DNA of 64,000 nt, taken from contig NZ_JBJGED010000027.1 of NCBI RefSeq assembly GCF_045062745.1, forward strand, positions 41,244-105,243. Direction: 5' to 3'. The translations under genes and the position numbers were made by a program. Positions within the stretch are counted from its first letter, which is position 1. The number at the start of each line of letters is the position of its first letter. Shown here piece by piece: positions 34,784-42,934 of the stretch. The notes below the pieces were generated by a model. The model had not been told where the DNA came from. It made no database searches and saw nothing but the letters and a program-made list of their open reading frames with translations. This DNA is from Paenibacillus_AA sp045062745 (lineage in GTDB: Bacteria > Bacillota > Bacilli > Paenibacillales > NBRC-103111).

Positions 34784-35986
34784 GTGAGCTTGCAACAGTT
34801 AGCTATCCATGGCGGAACGCCGGTCCGAACGGAGCCGTTTCCCGCCTGGCCGATATTCGGGGAAGAGGAGGAACGGCTCGTTCTGGAGGTCGTCCGCTCC
34901 GGCAAGTGGGGCGGATCCAACCGCAACAAGCTGCCGGAGTTCGAAGCTCAGTTCTCCGCTATGCATGTAGCGAAGCATGCAGTAACGGTCGTGAACGGTA
35001 CGATCGGCTTGACGATCGCGCTGCAGGCTAGCGGCGTCCGTCCTGGCGACGAAGTGATCATGCCGCCCTACACGTTCATCGCGACGGCGTCGTGCGCGCT
35101 GCTGTTCGGCGCGATCCCGGTGTTCGTCGACGTCGAACCGAACTCGATGCTGCTCGATCCCGAGCTGGTCGAAGCGGCCATCACGCCGCGGACGAAAGCA
35201 ATCATCGCCGTTCATATCGCGGGAGCGCCCGCGAATATGAACCGGCTGAAGGAAATCGCCGACAAGCACGGGCTGCGTCTGATCGAGGATGCGGCGCAAG
35301 GCGTCGGAGCAGCGTGGGACGGGCACTCCGTAGGCGCGCTTGGCGATTTTGGGTCGTTCAGCTTCCAGTCCGGCAAAAACGTCACGTCGGGCGAAGGCGG
35401 CATCCTGCTGACGAACGACGAGGCGCTGGCCGATATGGCCTGGTCGCTCGCCAACGTCGGGCGCGTCCGGAACGGCGCCTGGTACCAGCACGAGCACATT
35501 GGCTGGAACTTGCGGATGACGGAGTTCCAGGCGGCGATTCTGCTCGCGCAGCTGACGCGATATGACGCGCAGCGGGAGCTGCGTGACCGCAACGCGCGGC
35601 TGCTGAATGAGCGCGTACGCGAAATTCCCGGCTTGCGGACACTGCAGCTGGATTCCCGGGTCACCAAGCATGCCCACCATATGTTTATGTTCGCTTTGGA
35701 CATGGAGGCGGTCGAAGGGAAAATAACGAAGGACACGTTCATCCGCCAGATGAATGCGGAAGGCATTCCGCTGCTCCCGGGTTACATTACGCTGAATAAG
35801 AACAAAGCCGTCTTGAACGAGATTGAAAAATGGACGGGCGAGCGCCGCGAGACGAGCTGTCCGGTCAGCGAGCGTTTCGCCGAGCAGGAAGGGCTCTGGC
35901 TGCATCAGAACGTGCTGCTCGGCAGCGAGTCGGACATGGACGATATTGTGCGGGCCTTAACCAAAGTGATCGGAGCGAGCCTATAG
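34784..35986 (+). CDS. DegT/DnrJ/EryC1/StrS-family PLP aminotransferase
   Basis: Sugar aminotransferase fold, 400 residues. Hallmarks: VVNGTIGLTIALQASGVRPGDEVIMPPYTFIATA, the DAAQGVGA segment with the Asp that holds the PLP ring nitrogen, and FSFQSGKNVTSGEGG with Lys198 as Schiff-base residue. The lysine is intact, so it can act as a true aminotransferase. Family members add an amino group to keto sugars in biosynthesis. Here it lies between a mannosidase and NodB-like genes in a catabolic locus, so it may work in reverse, or remove or shift an amino group of an imported amino sugar; this is inference. GTG start with AAGGGGGAGAG 5 bases upstream. Confidence 0.88.
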   Translation: MSLQQLAIHGGTPVRTEPFPAWPIFGEEEERLVLEVVRSGKWGGSNRNKLPEFEAQFSAMHVAKHAVTVVNGTIGLTIALQASGVRPGDEVIMPPYTFIATASCALLFGAIPVFVDVEPNSMLLDPELVEAAITPRTKAIIAVHIAGAPANMNRLKEIADKHGLRLIEDAAQGVGAAWDGHSVGALGDFGSFSFQSGKNVTSGEGGILLTNDEALADMAWSLANVGRVRNGAWYQHEHIGWNLRMTEFQAAILLAQLTRYDAQRELRDRNARLLNERVREIPGLRTLQLDSRVTKHAHHMFMFALDMEAVEGKITKDTFIRQMNAEGIPLLPGYITLNKNKAVLNEIEKWTGERRETSCPVSERFAEQEGLWLHQNVLLGSESDMDDIVRALTKVIGASL

Positions 35987-36016
35987 GCATGCTCCGTCCG
36001 CTAGGAGGAGACAAGG

Positions 36017-37765
36017 ATGAAGCTGGCAAAAATAGGGGTATTGCTCGATCGGGCGACGATGGAGCGCCGTTGGCAATTCCGCCTGAACGTCTTCGAGCAG
36101 TATGTGCTGGAGCTGCTCGGGCATCGGGGCATCCCGTATTCGATCCTTCACTCCATGGAGGAGTTGGACGCGCCGGGCGCGGCGTATGACCTGCTGCTCG
36201 TCGCGGTAGCGCCGGACACGCGCGCCGCAGCCGATCGGTTGTGGGCATACGCCGCCGAAGGAGGCCGCCTGATCGCCTGCGGCGGCCTGAACGCGCTCGC
36301 GCCGCGCCTCGGCTACGTCCGCGGCGAGACGGCGGGCACCGGCTATGCACGGCTGCCGGAGGCACTCGGCGCGGACCGGCCGCTGCGCTACTTGCAGGCT
36401 TTCCCTTGGGTACGCCTGCAAGTAGAGGCGGCGTCGGCGGCGGACGCTCCGGCAGCGGAGAGCGTCGGCGACATGGCCGACGGCCGGCCTGACGGGCCGC
36501 GGCTCGGCCCGGCGCTGCAGCGCTTCGCGATCGGGCGAGGGCGCCTCGACCGCTGGGCGGTCGATGTGCCCGGCACGATCGTCGGGCTGCAGCAGGGCGG
36601 GGGCCCCGTGTTCGAGGACGGCGTTCCGGCGCCGGACGGCACGGCTGCGGTCGATGACGGCGTGCTGAAGGCCGACGACGTCGTCGAGCTGAACTGGACG
36701 TGGGACCGGCTGCACACGGAGACGGGGGCGCCTTACTTCGCCCACCCGTACGCGGACTTGTGGCGCGAAGTGTTCGTCGGCCACCTCGTTCGCTCGGCGG
36801 CGGAGCTCGGGCTCTCGCTGCCCTTCGTCGGCTATTGGCCAGACGGCATGGAGCAAGTCGCCCTCGTCTCGCACGACAGCGACGGCAACCAGGACGTCCA
36901 TGCCGCCTCGACGCTGCAGACGCTGGCCGATTGCGGCATCCACTCGACCTGGTGCATGCTCGAGTCCGGCTATTCGGCCGAGATGTACGAGCAGATCGTC
37001 GCGGCCGGGCATGAGCTGGCGTTCCACTATAACGCCGTGGAAGCGGACAACGGCTTCTGGGACGGCGAGGAATTCGCCCGGCAGGCCGAGTGGCTCCGGA
37101 GCGCGACCGGACAGGACCGGATTGCCTCCAACAAAAACCATTTGACCCGCTTCGAAGGCTGGGGCGAGCTGTTCCGCTGGTGCGAGACGAACCGGATCGC
37201 GTCCGATCAGACACGCGGCCCGAGCAAGAAAGGGAACGTGGGCTTCATCTACGGCACATCCCACCCTTATTTCCCGATCGCCTGGGCCGATGAGCGCAAC
37301 CGCACCTACGACGTGCTTGAAATCGGGTTTCTCACGCAGGACCTCGACATCGGCAAGTGGTCGGACAGCAGCGTGATCGTGCCGTTCCTGGACGAAGTCC
37401 GGAAGGTCGAAGGCGTGGCGCACTTTCTGTACCATCAAGTCCATATTCACAACCGGGAAGAAGTTCGCCGCTCGATGCGCTATCTTGCTGAAGAGGCCCG
37501 GAAGCGCAACTATGTCTTCTGGACGTGCGAAGAGATCAACGACTGGGAGCGGGCTCGCCGGGCTTTGAACGTGTCCGGTCTGGATGCGGAATCGGTTGTG
37601 ATGGCCGTCGATAGTAGGGAGGACGCTACCTGGAGCGGGGGAACCGATTATGACGCGGTTGTCTGGGTCCCTGTATCGGCTAAAGAAGCGGAGTTGGATG
37701 GAATCGTTCTAAAATACGGCGTGCCTTGCCGAAAACAGCAGGTGCGCTTGGGAGGACGAGGCTGA
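36017..37765 (+). CDS. Uncharacterised NodB-like (polysaccharide-deacetylase-related) protein, copy A
   Basis: 582 residues, no signal peptide. N-terminal 130 residues look like a class I amidotransferase-like flavodoxin fold of the type found in family 42 galactosidase trimerisation domains (AAYDLLLVAVAPDTRAA, GGRLIACGGLNALAP). A linker of about 100 residues follows (LQRFAIGRGRLDRWAV, then VFEDGVPAPDG). From about residue 280 there is a NodB-like barrel: VSHDSDGNQD supplies the Asp pair, AGHELAFHYNA (about 331) the metal His, then NKNHLTRFEGWGELFRW and PYFPIAW. Activity unknown; hydrolytic deacetylation of an amino sugar would suit the neighbouring aminotransferase. Paralogue of the next gene. 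ATG behind AGGAGGAG. Confidence 0.75.
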   Translation: MKLAKIGVLLDRATMERRWQFRLNVFEQYVLELLGHRGIPYSILHSMEELDAPGAAYDLLLVAVAPDTRAAADRLWAYAAEGGRLIACGGLNALAPRLGYVRGETAGTGYARLPEALGADRPLRYLQAFPWVRLQVEAASAADAPAAESVGDMADGRPDGPRLGPALQRFAIGRGRLDRWAVDVPGTIVGLQQGGGPVFEDGVPAPDGTAAVDDGVLKADDVVELNWTWDRLHTETGAPYFAHPYADLWREVFVGHLVRSAAELGLSLPFVGYWPDGMEQVALVSHDSDGNQDVHAASTLQTLADCGIHSTWCMLESGYSAEMYEQIVAAGHELAFHYNAVEADNGFWDGEEFARQAEWLRSATGQDRIASNKNHLTRFEGWGELFRWCETNRIASDQTRGPSKKGNVGFIYGTSHPYFPIAWADERNRTYDVLEIGFLTQDLDIGKWSDSSVIVPFLDEVRKVEGVAHFLYHQVHIHNREEVRRSMRYLAEEARKRNYVFWTCEEINDWERARRALNVSGLDAESVVMAVDSREDATWSGGTDYDAVVWVPVSAKEAELDGIVLKYGVPCRKQQVRLGGRG

Positions 37766-39459
37766 TGAACCCGAATGCCGATCTGAAGCTGGGCCGGTTA
37801 GGCGTGCTGCTCGACGCCGCGTATTGCGAGAAGCGATGGGCGCTCGGCCTGAATGTGTTCGAGCGGTCCATCACCGAATGGTTGGGGCGTGCCGGGTTGA
37901 CGTTCGAGCTGTACGAAACGGCCGCCGAAGCCGTGCAAGCGCGCCCCGACCTTTTGATCGCGGCGGCGGACTCCGACCGGGAGACCGCGGGCCGGCTGTG
38001 GGCGTACGCCGAGCAAGGCGGCACGCTCATCGCCTACGGCGGCTTGAACGCGTTCGCGGCCAAGCTCGGCTGCATGCGAGCCGGGGGGACCGGCCCCGGC
38101 TACGCGCTGTTGCCTGACGGGCGGTACACGGCGGACCGCCCGCTCCGCTTCTTGGGCGCCGAGCCGTGGCGCGCCCGTCCCGAAGCCGACGCCGCCGGGG
38201 AGGCGGTCGGCGAGCTGCGCCGCGCGGGCCCGGACGGCGAGACCGCCGGGCCCGCGCTGCAGCGCTTCGCGATCGGCCGGGGGCGGCTCGATCGCTGGGC
38301 CGTCGCCGTGCCGGCGACGCTCGTCGGCCTGCAGCAGGGCACGCGGCCGGTGCTCGAAGACGGCGTCCCCGCGCCCGACGGCAGCGCCGCCGTGAATGAC
38401 GGCGTCCTGAAGGCCGACGACGTCGCGGAGCAGGACTGGACGCTCGACCGGCGGATTACGGAGGCGGGCGAGCCCTACTTTGCCCACCCGTACGCAGATC
38501 TATGGAAGGAAGTCCTCGTCTCGCATTTGCTGCAGACGGCGCTCGAGCGCGGGTTCACGCTTCCGTTCCTCGGGGATTGGCCGGAAGGCGTCTCGCATGT
38601 GGCGCTACTGTCGCTCGACAGCGACCATACGCAGGACGAGGAAGGCACGACGACGCTCGAGCTGCTGGAGGAATGCAGCGTCCCCGCCACATGGTGCATG
38701 ATGGCGCCGTGGTACAGCCCAGCGCTGTATCAGCGCATCCAGGCGCAGGGGCACGAGCTGGCGCTGCATTACAACGCCGTCCCGGTGGACGGCGGCACGT
38801 GGTCGGAGACGGCATTCCGCGAGCAGGCCGAAGCCATGAAGGCATCGGCCGACTTGCCCGGGATCGTCTCCAACAAGAACCACCTCACCCGCGTGGAAGG
38901 GTGGGGCGAGCTGTTCCGCTGGTGCGAGGCGAACGGGATCGCCTCCGAACAGTCCCGCGGGAACAGCAAGAAAGGCAGTGTCGGCTTCCTGTACGCCACG
39001 GCGCAGCCTTACTTCCCGATCGCCTGGTCGGACGAGCAGAACCGGTTCTATGACGTGCTGCAGATCGGCTTTCATTATGGCGATTTCCTGCAATGCGACC
39101 CTAGCATCATCCGGCCTCTTCTGGAGCAAGCGGCTCACGTGCGGGGCGTCGCGCATTTCGTATTCCACCAGATTCACATTCATCGGAAGCCCGCCATTCG
39201 CGATTTCCTGCGGAAGTATGCGGAGACGGCGCGGCAGTTGGGTTTCGTCTTCTGGACCGGGCAGCAAATTAACGATTGGGAGCGCGCCCGACGGAAAGTC
39301 CGCATAACCGGGATGGGCGCGGATGGCGTCGTCGCTGTAGACTTGCCCGCTTCCGTGCCGAGCGGGGCGATCGTTTGGATTCCCTGTTCCGAGGAGACTA
39401 CGGTCGGCGGACCTACCGAATACCGGTTCGGCGTACGGTGCCGCCGGCAATTATTATGA
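37765..39459 (+). CDS. Uncharacterised NodB-like protein, copy B
   Basis: 564 residues, collinear with copy A over its whole length, including the amidotransferase-like N-terminus (LIAYGGLNAFAAKLG), the nearly identical linker (LQRFAIGRGRLDRWAV, LEDGVPAPDGSAAV, DGVLKADDV) and the NodB-like part: LLSLDSDHTQD at about 280 and GHELALHYNAV at about 329, then KNHLTRVEGWGELFRWCEANGIA. ATG at 37765 shares one base with copy A's stop (TGATG), with GGGAGGAC upstream. The pair arose by tandem duplication. In copy B the His of the SHDSD motif is Leu, so the two may not have the same activity. Confidence 0.75.
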   Translation: MNPNADLKLGRLGVLLDAAYCEKRWALGLNVFERSITEWLGRAGLTFELYETAAEAVQARPDLLIAAADSDRETAGRLWAYAEQGGTLIAYGGLNAFAAKLGCMRAGGTGPGYALLPDGRYTADRPLRFLGAEPWRARPEADAAGEAVGELRRAGPDGETAGPALQRFAIGRGRLDRWAVAVPATLVGLQQGTRPVLEDGVPAPDGSAAVNDGVLKADDVAEQDWTLDRRITEAGEPYFAHPYADLWKEVLVSHLLQTALERGFTLPFLGDWPEGVSHVALLSLDSDHTQDEEGTTTLELLEECSVPATWCMMAPWYSPALYQRIQAQGHELALHYNAVPVDGGTWSETAFREQAEAMKASADLPGIVSNKNHLTRVEGWGELFRWCEANGIASEQSRGNSKKGSVGFLYATAQPYFPIAWSDEQNRFYDVLQIGFHYGDFLQCDPSIIRPLLEQAAHVRGVAHFVFHQIHIHRKPAIRDFLRKYAETARQLGFVFWTGQQINDWERARRKVRITGMGADGVVAVDLPASVPSGAIVWIPCSEETTVGGPTEYRFGVRCRRQLL

Positions 39460-39479
39460 TCAAGAGGTGAACGTTCATC

Positions 39480-41969
39480 ATGGACTATACCCTATCCACA
39501 CATATCTGGAGCGTGCCGCCGGTCCGATGGGAGCGGGCGGCGGAGAACGAAATGTCCCGCCGCTTGCACGGCGTATTGCTCCGCTGGGTGCCGTTCGCGG
39601 CTCAGCAGTACGGGCGCTGGGAAGGCCGTCCGAACTGCGGCCATTTCTTCGGCGGCACGTTCTGGTATCAGGCCGATTCTGCCCATGTATCCGCAATCTT
39701 CGCCACGCTCTCCAAGCTGGGGGAGTTCGATGAGGCGGTGACGGGCGGCATTACGCAGGCGCAATTAAAAGCGATGGCGATCTCCGCGATCCGCTACATG
39801 GGCTTCACGCACGACACCGGTCCGGCGGATTGCGTCCGCGCCGCGGGGGTGTTGCCCTATACGAGCGAGAAAAAGTGGGGCGGCCGGGGCGACAGCTTCT
39901 TCATGGCGAGCCAGAACGGGCGCAGCGTAGCCGCGATGGCGTGCGCCGCCTGGCTGCTCTGGGACGACCTGGACGAGGAGACGAAGCTCCTCGTGCAGAA
40001 CGTGACGTCCAGCTACGCCGACCGCTGGTGCGACGACGAGCCTCGCAACGGCGTGTACTACGACACGCAATGCGAGGAGAACGCCTGGACGGCCGCCGGC
40101 ATATCGGCCGCGCTCGCGATGTTTCCCGAGCATCCGCACCGGGACGCTTGGCGGAAAGGGTTCGTCAATTGGTCGATGAACACGATCTCCACGTTCAAGG
40201 ACCGGCTCGCGCATCCGTCCGGTCTCGTCGATACGACCGACGGGATGAAGGTGAGCACCGTTACGTTCCATCCGGACTATACGTCGGAGAACCATGCCTT
40301 CGTCCATCCGAGCTACTATTCGGCGGGGACGAATCTGCGGGCCGTCCATGCCGTGCTCGCCCTCATGAGCGGGCAGCCGGTATTGGACAGCGCCCTGCAC
40401 AACAATGTGGCGCTCTACGAACGGACGATCAAGATTTGGTCGCAATTCGACGGCTTGAACGTGCCGGTGCAAGGCCAGGACTGGTGGTACAACCGGCAGC
40501 ATGAGCGCCAACTGACTCACACGATTCTCAATGTGCTGCACGGCCATCCGGATGCTGCGAGGTTCGCTCGAAGCGCCCTGACGAGTATCGAGTCGATCCA
40601 GTCGAGCAACTCGAAGGGAGCATTGCTGGAGGAGAACGGGGAAGAGTGCGTCATCAACCGGGCGCACGCCCAGTTCGCCAAAGATCTGGAGCACGGCTCG
40701 GCGTACGACCTGGTTATCTCCTACTTGCTCCACGCGTTCGGCGGGCCCGGCGCCGAGCCGAGCGAGCCGGCGGAGATGGAGCGGCGGCTGGCCGGCGTCT
40801 ACAGCTACCCGTTCGGCGGCTCCATCATCCAGCGCACGCCCGATACGTTCACGAGCTTCACATGGCGCAACAACGTCATGGCGCTCACGTTGCCTGCTCA
40901 CGGGTTGTGGAACGTAACGCCGCTGTATGCGAGCTATACGGGAACGCTGCAGGTGGAGGCGCTGCATGAAGAGACTCAGGCCGTCCCTCAAGCGCTGTCC
41001 AACGAAGCGATTATTCGCAGCGCAGAGAAGGAGCAGATCCACACGCTCGACCGGGGATTCGGAGCGGTCGTCACGCTTGCCCGCGGCAAGGGAAGGGAGC
41101 TGCGGCAGGACGTCGCCTTCATCGCGCTGCCGGACGGGAAGAGCGTGTACGTGGAACATAGCCGTGTCGAGAAGCCCTGCCGCATCGTGAACTGGCAATC
41201 CGGCACGATCGGCATTCGGAACGAACGGTACGGGGCGATGCCGCACCTTGCACCAGGGGAGCGAACGCTTTATTTGGAGAGCGGCAGCAAGACCTTCCAA
41301 GGTTTTTACGGAAAGGAGCCGGACAGGATCGAGTCGCTCGGCAGACAAGCCTATGTGAACATGGACAACAAGATCGGCTACGTCCTGTTTGGAGGGTCCG
41401 GTGTGCGATACTGGAATCGGCATGAGTATCCGAAGTGGAAAGGCGTGGAGGATATTTTGACGCTGAACGACCGGGGAACCGTGGCATATGACCGACCGCA
41501 GGCGCTCGCTCCGTTCGCCGTCGTGTCGCTGCCGAATCAGACGGCGGCCGATACCGCGTACAGCCGGGTGAACACGCATCGTTGGGAGACGGGACATGGA
41601 GATATCGAGCTGTTCGACGTGGACGGGACGCTCGCTTATGCTTCCTTCGCCGAAGCCGACACCGTGATCACGGCCGCCGTTCCGTTCGAAGAAGGTACCG
41701 TGAGCGTATTCGGAGGCAGCTATGAGATCCGGAACAGCGTCTGCACATGGACGGGACGAATCGCCGCCTACCGCAGCGGGTACTGGACGAGCCGCTATCG
41801 GCTCGAGGTGGAGAACATCGAAGCGGCCCATCTGGAAGTGATCGCAGCGGATACCCGCACGATCCTCCTGAACCGCTCCGATCACGAACTCTCGGTCTAC
41901 GTGACCGATCGGGGCTCCGGGCGCCGCGACCGAATGGTGATCAGTCCCGGGGCTTATGCGTTAGTGTAG
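39480..41969 (+). CDS. Large uncharacterised protein, alpha/alpha-toroid-like followed by beta domains
   Basis: 829 residues, no signal peptide. The first 420 residues are helical with conserved aromatic and acidic clusters (PNCGHFFGGTFWYQADSAH, QCEENAWTAAGISAALAMFPEH, TSENHAFVHPSYYSAGTNLR, PVQGQDWWYNRQHERQL), resembling the toroid of heparinase-like polysaccharide lyases and related glycoside hydrolases. From about 440 on the protein is beta-rich, like the C-terminal sandwiches of such enzymes. I cannot assign a family. Its place at the end of the sugar locus, 20 bases after copy B, suggests cytoplasmic breakdown of an imported oligosaccharide. The 3' end overlaps the convergent AraC gene by 29 bases. 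Confidence 0.7.
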   Translation: MDYTLSTHIWSVPPVRWERAAENEMSRRLHGVLLRWVPFAAQQYGRWEGRPNCGHFFGGTFWYQADSAHVSAIFATLSKLGEFDEAVTGGITQAQLKAMAISAIRYMGFTHDTGPADCVRAAGVLPYTSEKKWGGRGDSFFMASQNGRSVAAMACAAWLLWDDLDEETKLLVQNVTSSYADRWCDDEPRNGVYYDTQCEENAWTAAGISAALAMFPEHPHRDAWRKGFVNWSMNTISTFKDRLAHPSGLVDTTDGMKVSTVTFHPDYTSENHAFVHPSYYSAGTNLRAVHAVLALMSGQPVLDSALHNNVALYERTIKIWSQFDGLNVPVQGQDWWYNRQHERQLTHTILNVLHGHPDAARFARSALTSIESIQSSNSKGALLEENGEECVINRAHAQFAKDLEHGSAYDLVISYLLHAFGGPGAEPSEPAEMERRLAGVYSYPFGGSIIQRTPDTFTSFTWRNNVMALTLPAHGLWNVTPLYASYTGTLQVEALHEETQAVPQALSNEAIIRSAEKEQIHTLDRGFGAVVTLARGKGRELRQDVAFIALPDGKSVYVEHSRVEKPCRIVNWQSGTIGIRNERYGAMPHLAPGERTLYLESGSKTFQGFYGKEPDRIESLGRQAYVNMDNKIGYVLFGGSGVRYWNRHEYPKWKGVEDILTLNDRGTVAYDRPQALAPFAVVSLPNQTAADTAYSRVNTHRWETGHGDIELFDVDGTLAYASFAEADTVITAAVPFEEGTVSVFGGSYEIRNSVCTWTGRIAAYRSGYWTSRYRLEVENIEAAHLEVIAADTRTILLNRSDHELSVYVTDRGSGRRDRMVISPGAYALV

Positions 41970-42822
41970 CTTCCCGGTACTGCTTGGGCGGCATGCCCCG
42001 CAATTCCTTGAACACTCTGGTAAACGTGTGGGGATGCTCGAAACCGACTTCGAAGGCGATATCTACGATGTTCATGGTGGTTGTTGCGAGCAAGCTGGAT
42101 GCCATTTCGACGCGCAGGGCGTGGAGGTAGTCGGTTAATGTTTGGCCTACATGCTGCTTGAAGATCCGGCTTATGTAAGAAGGATGCCAGTTGAACGTAC
42201 GGGCGAGGGAAGTGAGCGTTATTTCTTCTTGAAAATGCAGATGGACGTACTGCAGCAAATCCAGCACTTTACTTGGAGCAGGAAGCGCAGGTGTTGGGGC
42301 AGCAGCATAACGATGGGCGCTCCGAACGAGAAACACAAGCGCTTCGAGCAATTTGGAGCGCAGCAACGAGTCTTTGGCATAGTGCTCGCTCTCATATTCC
42401 CGCTGCATGGCGGTAAACAGCTGTTCCATGTACTGCGTGTCCTCTTCATCCAGCTCGTAATGGGAGGGCAGCTCCTTGCCGGTTCGGAGCAAATCGTTAG
42501 CCAGCGCAACATCGGTGGGACACGAGAACAGCAGCTGGAAATCGAACATGCAGTTGAATTTGTGCACGTTGGGCCGGTCGATCAGAATTTCATGCATATG
42601 ATGCGGGAGCAGAAGAGAGACGGTCCCTCGACGGAACCGGTGCGGCTTGCCGTTCAAAATCTCGGTCCCGGATCCGCCCAGGACGATGCTCAGCTCGGCA
42701 AAATTGTGGTGATGGAGCGGATAGTTGAACTGCATTCGCTTCTCCAGGATAAAAATGGGCAGCCGGCTCTTGCCGTACAAGCTGTGCGTCAAAACGTCCT
42801 GGTATACCGGAGAGTAGGTCAT
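41941..42822 (-). CDS. AraC-family transcriptional regulator
   Basis: 293 residues. N-terminal cupin-like sensor (HHHNFAELSIVLGGSGTEIL; GTVSLLLPHHMHEI) and a C-terminal double helix-turn-helix from about 190 (EEITLTSLARTFNWHPSYISRIFK; MNIVDIAFEVGFEHPHTFTRVFKELRGMPPKQYR). The cupin pocket should bind a sugar ligand. It is convergent with and overlaps the last gene of the 28.7-42 kb locus and is its most likely specific regulator, by proximity only. ATG with a modest ribosome site (GGCGGGATG). Confidence 0.88.
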   Translation of the reverse strand: MTYSPVYQDVLTHSLYGKSRLPIFILEKRMQFNYPLHHHNFAELSIVLGGSGTEILNGKPHRFRRGTVSLLLPHHMHEILIDRPNVHKFNCMFDFQLLFSCPTDVALANDLLRTGKELPSHYELDEEDTQYMEQLFTAMQREYESEHYAKDSLLRSKLLEALVFLVRSAHRYAAAPTPALPAPSKVLDLLQYVHLHFQEEITLTSLARTFNWHPSYISRIFKQHVGQTLTDYLHALRVEMASSLLATTTMNIVDIAFEVGFEHPHTFTRVFKELRGMPPKQYREATLTHKPRD

Positions 42823-42879
42823 CAGCGCATCCCGCCTAGTTTTTTGCCTTTATTGTAACACAACCGACGAATCGCGAAG

Positions 42880-42914
42880 AAGCGGACTTCCCCTGGAGGA
42901 GAGGTCCGCTTTTT
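42880..42914. terminator. Hairpin between the AraC and beta-propeller genes
   Basis: AAGCGGAC (42880-42887) pairs with GTCCGCTT (42904-42911), followed by TTTTT on the plus strand. On the minus strand it lies just past the stop of the 42935-45487 gene but has only a broken T tract. Confidence 0.65.
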
Positions 42915-42934
42915 CAGGTTGGACATCGGGTTGA

